Positions 55,793-64,000 of a stretch of 64,000 bases of DNA are shown here, in pieces; position 1 is the stretch's first letter; each line of letters begins with the position of its first letter. Under the pieces are notes generated by a model. It saw only the letters and a program-made list of their open reading frames with translations, did not search any database and was not told the origin of the DNA. The position numbers and the translations under genes are program-made. Where the stretch lies: positions 372,001 to 436,000 of the forward strand of contig NZ_RXZH01000002.1 of the NCBI RefSeq assembly GCF_003970385.1, given 5' to 3'. The DNA is from Vibrio aquaticus. Its GTDB lineage: Bacteria; Pseudomonadota; Gammaproteobacteria; Enterobacterales; Vibrionaceae.

Positions 55793-57076
55793 ATGGTTGG
55801 TATTGTCATGTTTTTTGTAGCCTTGTTTGCTTTGCTGCTTGGCTTTCCGGTGGCGTTTACCTTTGGTGGTATCGCGCTTATCTTTGGTGTTTGGGCTGAA
55901 GGCATGGAGATGTTTGCCTTTATGCCTTACCGCATCCAGTCGATCATGGAAAATACGGTTCTGATGGCCGTTCCGTTGTTCGTCTTTATGGGCCTTGTGT
56001 TGCAGAAGACACGTCTGGCTGAACAGTTATTGGAGTCGATGGGCAAACTGTTTGGTGGGGTTCGCGGTGGTATCGCAATCTCGACTGTATTAGTTGGCGC
56101 GTTATTGGCGGCTTCAACGGGTGTGGTTGGTGCGTCGGTGGTGGCAATGGGCCTTATCTCATTACCAGTGATGCTCAAGTACAACTACGATAAAGGCTTA
56201 GCCTGTGGCACCATCTGTGCGTCAGGCACATTGGGCCAAATCATTCCTCCATCTATTGTTCTTATTCTGCTTGGTGACGTGTTAGGTGTACCGGTTGGGG
56301 ATCTTTTCCAAGCGGCAGTATGGCCTGGTTTGGTTCTGGTTGGCGCGTATGTCATTTACATTCTTATCTATGCGAAGCTAAACCCTGAAGCAGCGCAGCC
56401 CATTCCAAGTGATGGCACCATTAGCCGTAAACAAGAAGTGATAACGGCACTCAAAGCTGTGATCCCGCCGCTAGCGTTGATTGTTGTGGTTCTGGGTTCT
56501 ATCTTTGCCGGTGTTGCTACGCCAACCGAATCGGCGGCTCTAGGCGGTGCTGGGGCGATTGTTCTAGCTCTGCTATACCGTCAGTTTAGTTGGTCGATGG
56601 TGTATGAAGCGTCAAAAGAGACCGTAAAAGTGACCGCGATGGTATTTGCTATTTTGTTGGGTGCAACGGCATTCTCAATGGCCTTTACGTATACAGGTGG
56701 TGATGAGTTAGTCGAACATTGGATGACGCAAATTCCGGGTGAGAAGTGGGGTTTCTTGATCATCACGATGTTGGTCATTTTGATCTTAGGTTTCTTCATC
56801 GACTTCGTGGAAATCTGTTTCATCATCGTCCCAATTTTGGCACCAGTGGCTGAAATTATGGGCATTAACATGACATGGTTTGCGATCTTGATTGCGATGA
56901 ACCTACAAACGTCGTTCTTAACCCCACCTTTTGGTTTCAGCTTGTTCTACCTAAAAGGAGTCGCACCAAAAGGGGTGACGACTCGAGACATCTACCGCGG
57001 TGTGATGCCATTTATCGCGATTCAGATTCTCGTCTTGGCAAGCTTGTTGGTGTTCCCAGAATTTTATGGAATGTGA
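55793..57076 (+). CDS. dctM: TRAP transporter large membrane subunit (DctM)
   Basis: 427 residues from ATG 55793 (MVGIVMFFVALFALLLG), with AAGGAGA 7 bases upstream; the longer frame runs back into dctQ. About 12 hydrophobic segments, ASTGVVGASVVAMGLISLP, GTICASGTLGQIIPPSI and AGVATPTESAALGGAGA are DctM hallmarks. It drives sodium-coupled uptake with DctP and DctQ. Confidence 0.95.
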   Translation: MVGIVMFFVALFALLLGFPVAFTFGGIALIFGVWAEGMEMFAFMPYRIQSIMENTVLMAVPLFVFMGLVLQKTRLAEQLLESMGKLFGGVRGGIAISTVLVGALLAASTGVVGASVVAMGLISLPVMLKYNYDKGLACGTICASGTLGQIIPPSIVLILLGDVLGVPVGDLFQAAVWPGLVLVGAYVIYILIYAKLNPEAAQPIPSDGTISRKQEVITALKAVIPPLALIVVVLGSIFAGVATPTESAALGGAGAIVLALLYRQFSWSMVYEASKETVKVTAMVFAILLGATAFSMAFTYTGGDELVEHWMTQIPGEKWGFLIITMLVILILGFFIDFVEICFIIVPILAPVAEIMGINMTWFAILIAMNLQTSFLTPPFGFSLFYLKGVAPKGVTTRDIYRGVMPFIAIQILVLASLLVFPEFYGM

Positions 57077-57113
57077 TCGCTAAGTTACGAAAATAGGCTC
57101 AGTCCTGATACAG

Positions 57114-57145
57114 TGGGGCTGCTTACCAAGGTGGTGAGCAGCCCC
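57114..57145 (+). terminator. terminator after dctM
   Basis: GGGGCTGCTTACC-AAGGT-GGTGAGCAGCCCC: a long stem with one mismatch region, then TGTTATTTT. Read-through to the kinase may occur. Confidence 0.8.
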
Positions 57146-57165
57146 TGTTATTTTGGAGGAAAGGA

Positions 57166-58527
57166 ATGCCTCTTCAAGCCAAGTTGATCTTACTCAGCCT
57201 ATTGCCATTGCTGTTAGTCACAGCGATGACGAGTTGGATCGCGATTCATCAAGCGAAAACGCTGGGTGATAAAGAAGTGCAGATCTTTGAAGATGGCTTA
57301 ATCCGTTCAAAAGAGACCGCACTGAAAGATCATGTCTCGCTCGCCTTTGATGCCATCTCTCATATTTATAACGACACCAGCTTGCCCAAAGAGGCCGCGC
57401 AAGCAGAGGTTAAAGCGATTCTTTCCAAGCTGCGTTACGGCAAAGATCAAGATGGCTACTTCTTTGTTTACGATGAGTCTGGAACCAACCTTGTCCACCC
57501 AATTCTACCTGACCTAATTGGCCAAAACTTACTGCATATTCAAGATGAAAATGGCAATCACCTGATTGAATCTCTTCTTTATCAAGCTAAGACTGGCGGT
57601 GGGTATCACCGATATTTATGGCAGAAACCATCTACGGGCGTTAACGTTCCTAAGCTCAGTTATGCCGCTTGGTTAGACAAATGGAACTGGATGATCGGCA
57701 CTGGGTTATACATTGAAGACATTGCTTATGAAGTGGCGAAGTTAAAGTCTGAGGTAAACAAAAACATCGAAACGACCTTTTTCTCGGTCATTGTCATTGT
57801 GAGCGTGACAGTGGGCGTCATTGTGGTGATCACTCTCGCGGTCAATCTACACGAACATCGACTCGCCGATAAAAGCTTAAAAGAGTTGGCCCACAAAACG
57901 GTGATGTTCCAAGAGGATGAGAAGAAGCACCTCGCCAGAGAGCTGCACGATGGTATCAATCAGTTGCTGGTCTCGAGTAAATGCCACCTAGAACTGCTAG
58001 CGAGTAAAATTGATGACGAGCCACTACAACAACACATTTCTCAATCTCAACAATCGCTCATGACTGCAATCAATGAAGTTAGGCATATCTCGCATAACTT
58101 AAGACCCAGCGCACTTGATGATATCGGCCTTGAAGCGGCACTCAACAGTTTGCTCTTGGATTTCAAAGCTCACTCGGGCGTGTCGATTGAGGCCTCTCTT
58201 TCGACCCAGAAAGGCAAGTTGAAGTCAGAAATTGCGACCACCTTGTACCGTGTGGCTCAGGAGTCGCTGACCAACATTGAAAAGCATGCCAGTGCAAACA
58301 AAGTCAGCGTGGTTTTGCAGCAGATGGGCAATATGCTCCAGCTGATTATTACCGATGACGGGGTCGGGTTTGACGTTAATACTGCGCTTCGCAAGCAGGG
58401 GATCGGGCTTAGAAACATGCGTGAACGGGTAGAGTTCATTGGTGGTGATTTTGAAATTGAAAGTGACCTAGGATTTGGCACTGAAATTACCGTATTACTT
58501 GAATTGGATGGATTGGTGTATGGATAA
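57166..58527 (+). CDS. sensor histidine kinase with Cache domain (NarX/HisKA_3 type)
   Basis: 453 residues. Membrane segment 1 (about 8-27), a periplasmic single Cache domain (about 30-200, DGYFFVYDESGTNLVHP and WMIGTGLYIEDI), membrane segment 2 (about 205-228), HisKA_3 with the phospho-accepting His261 (LARELHDGINQLL), and an ATPase end with TDDGVGFD and GIGLRNMRERV. sCache_2 domains often bind small carboxylates such as pyruvate, which fits the TakP-like transporter in front. It overlaps the response regulator by 8 bases. Confidence 0.92.
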   Translation: MPLQAKLILLSLLPLLLVTAMTSWIAIHQAKTLGDKEVQIFEDGLIRSKETALKDHVSLAFDAISHIYNDTSLPKEAAQAEVKAILSKLRYGKDQDGYFFVYDESGTNLVHPILPDLIGQNLLHIQDENGNHLIESLLYQAKTGGGYHRYLWQKPSTGVNVPKLSYAAWLDKWNWMIGTGLYIEDIAYEVAKLKSEVNKNIETTFFSVIVIVSVTVGVIVVITLAVNLHEHRLADKSLKELAHKTVMFQEDEKKHLARELHDGINQLLVSSKCHLELLASKIDDEPLQQHISQSQQSLMTAINEVRHISHNLRPSALDDIGLEAALNSLLLDFKAHSGVSIEASLSTQKGKLKSEIATTLYRVAQESLTNIEKHASANKVSVVLQQMGNMLQLIITDDGVGFDVNTALRKQGIGLRNMRERVEFIGGDFEIESDLGFGTEITVLLELDGLVYG

Positions 58528-59158
58528 CCCAATTAAAGTGGTGATTGTTGATGATCATCAAGTGGTATTAGATGGCTTTATTGCACGTTTGCAGACAGAA
58601 GCTGATATTGAAGTGATTGGCTCAGCAAGCAATGGATTGGAAGCTATTGATGTGGTTAAGCGCCTTTGTCCAGATGTGGTATTGATGGATGTGAGCATGC
58701 CGGTCATGAATGGTATTGATGCCACACAAATCATCAAAGACGCGCAACCAGATGTCAAAGTGCTGATGCTGACCATGCACGACAACCGAGAATACATCAT
58801 GAAAGTGATGCAGGTTGGGGCTGTGGGCTATATGCTCAAAGAGATCTGTGCTCAGCGCATGGTTCAAGCGATAAAAACCGTCTATCTAGGCTCGACCTAT
58901 TTTTGTGAATCAGCGACACAAACGCTTTTCTCACAAGAAGTCATTCCCTCTATTCAAAAACCAAACCCACTTAGTCGCCGAGAAGAAGCGGTATTGAAGC
59001 TGGTGGCAGAGGGGAACAGCAGCAAGAAAATCGCGACCTTGCTGAATATCAGTTATCGAACGGTTGAGACTCATCGACAAAACATCAAACACAAGCTGGA
59101 TCTTCATAGTACGGCTGAACTGGCTAAATTTGCTCTCGAACAGGGGATAGTCAGTTAG
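58520..59158 (+). CDS. NarL/FixJ-family response regulator
   Basis: 212 residues from ATG 58520 (MDNPIKVVIVDDHQVVLDG); the longer frame lies inside the kinase gene. Receiver domain with Asp57 (VVLMDVSMPVMNG) and a C-terminal LuxR-type helix-turn-helix (LSRREEAVLKLVAEGNSSKK then ISYRTVETHRQNI). It pairs with the kinase and probably controls the TRAP operon. Confidence 0.93.
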   Translation: MDNPIKVVIVDDHQVVLDGFIARLQTEADIEVIGSASNGLEAIDVVKRLCPDVVLMDVSMPVMNGIDATQIIKDAQPDVKVLMLTMHDNREYIMKVMQVGAVGYMLKEICAQRMVQAIKTVYLGSTYFCESATQTLFSQEVIPSIQKPNPLSRREEAVLKLVAEGNSSKKIATLLNISYRTVETHRQNIKHKLDLHSTAELAKFALEQGIVS

Positions 59159-59255
59159 CTAATCATAAATATGAAAAATATGTCGATAACATCTATTTCA
59201 CATGCCGTCAGGTATCTTTCCCTGGTCCCTACAGAAAAGTCCAAAGGAAAGAACA

Positions 59256-60482
59256 ATGAAAAAGCAGCTTATCGCATCTCTAGTTTCACTTATTTGTGCC
59301 GCAGGCGCTCATGCGAATGCAGACCTTACCTCTCAAGATACGAACAAGGCGAACCATGAGAACTTTCGTGGTGCGTCTCATATTGTTGCTAACCAAGAAA
59401 ACTGGTACCGCGAACTTCGCCTAGAAGATTGGAACAAAATGGGTGTGACAACGGCGGACGTTGACGCAGTACTGGAGCATATCAATGGTGGTTTAACTTT
59501 GCGTGACCAAAGCAATGACAACAAAGCAGGTTACTGGACTTACGAGTTCTCTAAGCAGGCTCAACACCATTTTGATTTAGCGAACAAAGGTACAGACGCT
59601 GCAACCAACTACCGCAAAGCATCAACATTGTGGATGATTGCAAGCTACCCAAATCTGCATACCGATCATGAACTGGCGGCGCTAGACAAATCCGTTGATG
59701 CGTATGTACTGGCCGCGACAGCCTCAGGTGAAAAGGTGGAGCGTGTTGAGTTTCCATTGGCTGACGGCGGCAGCGCAACTGGCCTTCTGCATTTACCGAA
59801 AGACAAATCTGACAACCTAGCGGCTGTGCTTTGGACTGGTGGTGTAGATAAGAGCTTAGTGGAACACAAAAAATCCATTGACCAAGTGGTAGAGCGTGGT
59901 TTTGCTGTACTGTCGTTTGATATGCCGGGTGCGGGCCTTAACCGTAACAACGTGATGTCAGTAGGCACTGAAACACTGACTCACGATGGCGCATTAGCAT
60001 TTATCAAAGCCGATAAGCGTATCAATAGTGACCGTATTGGCGCACTCTCTTCATCGGGCGCAGGTATTCCGCTAATGGAATTTGCAATCAAGCAGCCAGA
60101 GCTTAAAGCAGTTGTCGCGCGTTGTACGGTTGTTGATGGTTTATTGACAAAACCTTTCTTGTTCCCAGAGCTGCCGCTCATGACGTCACAGTCGTTTGGT
60201 ACTCGTGTTGGTGCTGATATTAATGACCTAGAAAGCTTTGGTCAGTTTACGGTGCCACTGTCACTGAAAACAAAGGGCTACTTTGATGGCAAAACGCGTA
60301 TGGATACACCACTACTTGTGATCAACACATCAGATGATATGGTTTCATCTCCAGAAGATATGAAGAAAACAGCCGCCTTATCGTCTCAAGGTAAAGTGGA
60401 GTTTTATGGCGATGAAGGCCACTGTCCAGAAGGAAAGGCAGCAGAAGAGGCGATTACCCAGTTCCTAACCAGCAACATCTAA
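59256..60482 (+). CDS. exported alpha/beta hydrolase (FrsA/esterase-like)
   Basis: 408 residues from ATG 59256 (MKKQLIASLVSLICAAGAHA), with AAAGGAAAG upstream; the longer frame has no ribosome site. Sec signal cleaved after AHA (about 20). Nucleophile elbow GALSSSGAGIPL (a GxSxG variant), an acidic region near LVINTSDDMV, and a His in GDEGHCPEG near the end. FrsA-like shape, but an exported copy is unusual; substrate unknown. Terminator at 60500-60529. Confidence 0.85.
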   Translation: MKKQLIASLVSLICAAGAHANADLTSQDTNKANHENFRGASHIVANQENWYRELRLEDWNKMGVTTADVDAVLEHINGGLTLRDQSNDNKAGYWTYEFSKQAQHHFDLANKGTDAATNYRKASTLWMIASYPNLHTDHELAALDKSVDAYVLAATASGEKVERVEFPLADGGSATGLLHLPKDKSDNLAAVLWTGGVDKSLVEHKKSIDQVVERGFAVLSFDMPGAGLNRNNVMSVGTETLTHDGALAFIKADKRINSDRIGALSSSGAGIPLMEFAIKQPELKAVVARCTVVDGLLTKPFLFPELPLMTSQSFGTRVGADINDLESFGQFTVPLSLKTKGYFDGKTRMDTPLLVINTSDDMVSSPEDMKKTAALSSQGKVEFYGDEGHCPEGKAAEEAITQFLTSNI

Positions 60483-60499
60483 ACGTTGAGTTGATAATT

Positions 60500-60529
60500 T
60501 AGCCAGAGCAGCCTTGCTCTGGCTTTTTT
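60500..60529 (+). terminator. terminator after hydrolase gene
   Basis: AGCCAGAGCA-GCCT-TGCTCTGGCTTTTTT is a perfect stem with a T-run. Confidence 0.92.
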
Positions 60530-60605
60530 GTAATGAATGTAAGTCTTTTCGGGGAAGGGGAAGACAAGTGATAGAATGCTTCGACACTCATAAAAACGAA
60601 TAACT

Positions 60606-60944
60606 ATGCCCTTTCCAAAAAACATACACAGTGACTATCACGCTCACATCTACTTTGATGAATCAACCTCTGACGAAGCGCAGCAACTCCGCCAAGCGGT
60701 GAGTGAACAATTCGATCTGTCGGTTGGCCGCTTTAACCAAAAAAATGTCGGCCCACATCTGAAGTGGAGTTTCTCGATTACGTTTACTCACCAAGATTTC
60801 GAGCAATTGATCCCTTGGCTAGAAGCACACCGACGCACCTTCTCAGTGCTCGTTCATGCGCTGACGGGTGATGACATTAAAGATCATACTGATTTTGCTT
60901 ATTGGCTTGGTGAACCGGTTCCTCTAAATCTCTCTAGCTTGTAG
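60606..60944 (+). CDS. DOPA 4,5-dioxygenase-family protein
   Basis: 112 residues. DOPA-dioxygenase-type motifs: YHAHIYFDESTSDEA near the start, VGPHLKWSFSITF (about 47-59) and HALTGDDIKDHTDFAYWLGEP near the end, providing conserved histidines for a metal. Bacterial members are short like this one and their natural substrate is unknown. Confidence 0.88.
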   Translation: MPFPKNIHSDYHAHIYFDESTSDEAQQLRQAVSEQFDLSVGRFNQKNVGPHLKWSFSITFTHQDFEQLIPWLEAHRRTFSVLVHALTGDDIKDHTDFAYWLGEPVPLNLSSL

Positions 60945-61055
60945 CTTGTAGCGTGCAGGGTTGCTTTGTCGTCACGACAAGAAACCTGAATTGTGCGAGA
61001 TTGGCTGACTTGTGTATAAGGCGTCCTCACTTTTAAGTTTGGATACCAACGCGAC

Positions 61056-61658
61056 ATGAATCAATTGATCGATGCGCTATTTACGCAAGGCTACTATGTT
61101 TGGGATGATTTTTTAAGCGAAGAGGAAGTTGCGCAGCTTAGGGACTCAATACCTGAAGATTGGAACAAAGCGCGTATTGGTCGTAATGATGACGTGATGC
61201 GTGAGAGCTCCATTCGCAGTGATAAAATCCAATGGCTAACACGTGACATGGGGCAGCCGGTTGCAGGTTTCCTTGATAAGATGGAGCAAATCCGCTTAGA
61301 AGCTAACCGCCATTTCTTCTTAGGGTTGTTTGAGTATGAAGCGCATTTTGCCAAATATGAAAAAGGCGATTTTTACCAAAAGCATTTAGATTGCTTCAAA
61401 GGTAATGAAAATCGCCGCTTAACGACCGTGTTCTATATGAACGAATCGTGGTCTGAAGAAGATGCAGGTGAGCTGGTGGTTTACGATCTTGATGACAATA
61501 AGATCGCAACCATTCCTCCGAGAGCGGGGCGTTTGTTTGTCTTTTTCTCTGAGCAGTTCCCTCACGAAGTGCTGCCGACAAACGCCGAGCGATTCAGTAT
61601 TGCCGGCTGGTTCCGTGTTAACGGTGTTAAGAACAACCAATTAGATATCGCACACTGA
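61056..61658 (+). CDS. 2-oxoglutarate/Fe(II)-dependent oxygenase (prolyl-hydroxylase-like)
   Basis: 200 residues, soluble. Iron ligands in YQKHLDCF (HxD) and FPHEVLPT (second His), with AERFSIAGWFRVN carrying the Arg for 2-oxoglutarate. This resembles the EGL-9/PHD-type bacterial hydroxylases; a known one in Pseudomonas acts on elongation factor Tu, but the target here is not shown. Ends 7 bases from the convergent patatin gene. Confidence 0.88.
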   Translation: MNQLIDALFTQGYYVWDDFLSEEEVAQLRDSIPEDWNKARIGRNDDVMRESSIRSDKIQWLTRDMGQPVAGFLDKMEQIRLEANRHFFLGLFEYEAHFAKYEKGDFYQKHLDCFKGNENRRLTTVFYMNESWSEEDAGELVVYDLDDNKIATIPPRAGRLFVFFSEQFPHEVLPTNAERFSIAGWFRVNGVKNNQLDIAH

Positions 61659-61665
61659 TCGAACG

Positions 61666-62532
61666 CTATAGGCAAAAGTGACAATTCTCGTCTGTTAAAC
61701 CGTAAACGCCTTGTCGACTGGCAAGGTGTTTTTTCCCTTCACTCAATCCCATGTCATACCCTTCGTTGAGTAGCGATGTATTCATCGTCAATCGCTTAAT
61801 ACGAAACGTTTCAGGCGGTGAAATCACTCGTACAGTCACGCCTTGAGGCGGATTACGGATAAATTCAAGCGTTTGATTATAGCGAGTGGATCGCTCTGCC
61901 ATCGCTTTCCCAATCATCGGGTATTTTCTTAACAACCGTTTGATGATCCAAGAACTTTTGCTTTTAGGCATTTCGTAGCTCAATGGGTGCGAGAGGATAA
62001 CCGTGATCTCTTTTGCCCCTTGATGATAAGCTTCAATAACCGGGATCGAATCTGCCACGCCACCATCGGTATAACAGCCACCTGAGAAGCATGGGGTACG
62101 CTTATAAGCTAGCGGCAGGGCTGCTGTTGCCTCTAATACTTGCTCTAAGTTGCACGGGGTAACCTGGTAGTAATCTGCCAAGCCTGTATCAATATTGGTT
62201 GTTGTCGCGAGCATAGGAGTGTTGGAAAACAGTGCCTCTGTATTGACTGGGTAACGCTTCTCCGATTCGGATACTAACCAATTTACATCAACGAGATTCC
62301 CACCTTTGACAAAACGACGAGGGTTATAAAACTGAGAATCAGTGGCCAACTCCGTAATCACGTTATAACTGCGGTGATATTGTTTTGCGAGATAGCCGAC
62401 CAAGTTGGATGCTCCAGCTGAAACACCAATGGCAAAGTCGAAAGGGTAGTAGTCCTTTTCAATAAATGTGTCTAATACGCCTGCAGCAAAGATGCCTCTC
62501 ATCGCTCCGCCTTCAACAACCAATGCTTTCAT
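61666..62532 (-). CDS. patatin-like phospholipase (YjjU-like)
   Basis: 288 residues from ATG 62532 (MKALVVEGGAMRGIFAAGVL). The glycine-rich oxyanion loop GGAMRG (about 8-13), the nucleophile GVSAGASN (GxSxG) and DGGVAD (DG dyad Asp) are all intact, so lipase/acylhydrolase activity is likely. Cytoplasmic. Substrate unknown. Confidence 0.9.
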   Translation of the reverse strand: MKALVVEGGAMRGIFAAGVLDTFIEKDYYPFDFAIGVSAGASNLVGYLAKQYHRSYNVITELATDSQFYNPRRFVKGGNLVDVNWLVSESEKRYPVNTEALFSNTPMLATTTNIDTGLADYYQVTPCNLEQVLEATAALPLAYKRTPCFSGGCYTDGGVADSIPVIEAYHQGAKEITVILSHPLSYEMPKSKSSWIIKRLLRKYPMIGKAMAERSTRYNQTLEFIRNPPQGVTVRVISPPETFRIKRLTMNTSLLNEGYDMGLSEGKKHLASRQGVYGLTDENCHFCL

Positions 62533-62824
62533 AATGATCACTCTCTGGATTTGTCATTTTCTTTTAATCTGAGAGGATCTTATGCCTTCGGCGCTCATTC
62601 GAAAAATCGGTCTTTTGTATAACTGTGATAGGCAATAACGATGCGTCTTAATAGGTTTTGACAATTAAACAAATAGATCTTGCAATTTTTATTTAAGAAA
62701 ACATTACTGATAACCTCAATATTCATAGAGTTAGTGAAAATAACTGTATAAAAGACCAGTGCTTCTTGATCCTTGATGAGAATGAACTATACTGGATATA
62801 AATACAGGTAATTGGAGGTGTATT

Positions 62825-63046
62825 ATGTTATTAGAAACCATTGAACGCGTTAACCGCCTACGTCAGCAAGCTTTGGCTGATCCTGAATTTATCCAATCAG
62901 CAAAAGCTCATGAAAAAGCACTTAACGATAAGAGCTATCACTCTTCAGCCAAATCTGCCAGTAACAAAACAAGAAAAGATAAGACGCTCGCCGAGCTCTA
63001 TCAGCAAGCTGAGTTTGGATCCCGCAGTGATGCGGCCAGTCACTAA
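62825..63046 (+). CDS. small hypothetical protein, 73 residues
   Basis: A strong ribosome site (TTGGAGGTGTATT) precedes ATG 62825. Helical, Lys/Ala-rich, soluble, with no recognised motif. Terminator AAAGCAGTC-ATAT-GGCTGCTTTTTT follows at 63059-63085. Confidence 0.75.
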   Translation: MLLETIERVNRLRQQALADPEFIQSAKAHEKALNDKSYHSSAKSASNKTRKDKTLAELYQQAEFGSRSDAASH

Positions 63047-63058
63047 TTAGATGAGTTT

Positions 63059-63085
63059 TAAAGCAGTCATATGGCTGCTTTTTTA
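63059..63085 (+). terminator. terminator after small gene
   Basis: AAAGCAG-TCATATGG-CTGCTTTTTT forms a stem of 7 bp with a T-run. Confidence 0.88.
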
Positions 63086-63514
63086 TTGCCAGAATAAAAA
63101 ATTGGCCGCGAAATGCGGCCGTACAAGCAGGAAGTAAAAGATGCGTAACAGAGCGTTTTTACTCTTATTACTTTCAGTCTAGAACAAATTTTTAGACACG
63201 AAGGTAAAAAGTGCGCTTAGCTTAGAAATGTACCAGGGTCTGCGGCTAATATACTTTTAGGTTAGATAATTATGCTTGTTAATTAGGAAATGATTAGTTA
63301 AAACCTCCGTGGCATCGTCATATATCAGTGAATAATTAGAACTGCTCACAAATCCCTTTCGTAAAATGACTATAATGCGCCATTTGAATTGATCGGTGAC
63401 AATGAAAGGTAAGATTCGACTTTAATGTGCGCGATATGGATCACGCTGCCTCTAACCTTTGCGCGCAATTAGGCGTACTATTGCACCCCTTAAACGGTAA
63501 TCCCGGAAATAATA
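63086..63514. other. 429-bp gap before the ArcD-like gene
   Basis: AT-rich, with no supported gene; a 13-codon frame at 63141 is too short. The promoter of the antiporter gene should lie here, but I could not single out its elements. Confidence 0.5.
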
Positions 63515-64000
63515 ATGGATAATAAACTCGGCTTGAGCTCATTAACTGCGATCGTTATTGGCTCAATGATTGGTGCTGGTGTTTTCAGCTTGCCTCAGAA
63601 TATGGCGTCTGTTGCCAGCCCTGCTGCGGTAATAATTGGCTGGACGATTACAGGTGTCGGGATGATCTTTCTCGCACTCTCATTTCAAAAACTAGCCGCT
63701 CAGCGTCCGCATGTTGATAGCGGTGTGTTTGGCTACGCAAAAGATGGTTTTGGTGATTTTGTTGGTTTCTGCTCGGCTTGGGGCTACTGGCTAAGTGCCA
63801 TGTTGGCCAACGTTTCTTACTTGGTCATTGTGTTCAGTACGTTAGGTATGCTGTTCGACACGCCAGATCAGGTCATTTTCGGCCAAGGCAATACGCTCAT
63901 CTCGATCATTGGTGCTTCTTGTTTGCTCTGGATGGTGCATGCGTTAGTGCTTCGTGGTGTTGAAACCGCAGCTCTGATCAATATGGTGACTACGTACGCG
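63515..64000 (+). CDS. arcD: arginine/ornithine antiporter-like amino-acid permease (partial, cut by window end)
   Basis: The first 162 codons of an APC-superfamily permease. The N-terminus LSSLTAIVIGSMIGAGVFSL and the following QNMA match ArcD-type arginine:ornithine exchangers, and several membrane segments follow. Its 3' end lies beyond the window. Basic amino-acid exchange is inferred; related antiporters (AdiC, CadB) share the fold. Confidence 0.8.
   Translation, partial: MDNKLGLSSLTAIVIGSMIGAGVFSLPQNMASVASPAAVIIGWTITGVGMIFLALSFQKLAAQRPHVDSGVFGYAKDGFGDFVGFCSAWGYWLSAMLANVSYLVIVFSTLGMLFDTPDQVIFGQGNTLISIIGASCLLWMVHALVLRGVETAALINMVTTYA

Noticed and set aside
63141-63182. 13-codon hydrophobic frame (MRNRAFLLLLLSV)
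   Set aside because: Too short and no ribosome site; chance frame in AT-rich gap.

Overview
The window reads as a piece of a Vibrio chromosome. From about 15 kb onward the genes are closely Vibrio/gammaproteobacterial: aspC, asnS, queD, sdaC-sdaA, an H-NOX gene with a hybrid kinase as in V. harveyi, tyrR, ribA, a ycbB-ycbK-ycbL set, and several small families that I know mainly from vibrios (DUF2947, DUF2982). The species cannot be fixed from the sequence alone. No rRNA or tRNA gene, CRISPR array or replication origin was found.

Region 1 (1 to about 13.8 kb) is an AT-rich accessory island that encodes part of a divergent, non-flagellar type III secretion system (T3SS). Recognisable parts are the export gate SctV (4183-6063), the autocleaving switch protein SctU (6056-7102, with NPTH), a FliH/SctL-like stator (3581-4186), an SctD-like inner-membrane ring protein (8318-9331), and the C-ring protein SctQ, apparently split into an N-terminal gene (39-641) and a SpoA-only gene (9849-10082) 9 kb apart. 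Around these sit an OmpA-domain lipoprotein, a chaperone-like protein, two small helical proteins that may be filament or secreted components, a 667-residue repeat protein with a hydrophobic hairpin, and a minus-strand pair encoding a 451-residue putative secreted protein and a truncated coiled-coil protein. The ATPase, SctR/S/T, SctJ and the secretin are not here and would have to lie before base 1. A decayed IS5-family remnant (about 3.05-3.5 kb) and an intact IS256-family element (10607-11928) break the island. The IS256 end supplies the stop codon of the truncated gene beside it.

Region 2 (13.8-15 kb) is a junction with a broken histidine kinase gene. Region 3 (15-64 kb) is ordinary chromosomal backbone. 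It holds amino-acid metabolism and transport (aspC, a MocR regulator, an aromatic amino-acid permease, serine uptake and deamination, pabB, tyrR), c-di-GMP enzymes (HD-GYP, GGDEF), a heme-motif chemoreceptor, the NO-sensing H-NOX/kinase pair, class I fumarase, the YcjX-YcjF pair, and ribA. A Fur-box-preceded operon follows with two imelysins, a di-heme DUF1111 protein and a DUF1513 protein. Next come a cell-wall/MBL trio and a TakP-like TRAP transporter with its own Cache-domain two-component system. The window ends inside an ArcD-like antiporter gene.

The most notable item is the incomplete, rearranged T3SS with its separated SctQ halves, OmpA lipoprotein and repeat protein. I cannot match it to a specific described T3SS from the sequence alone.
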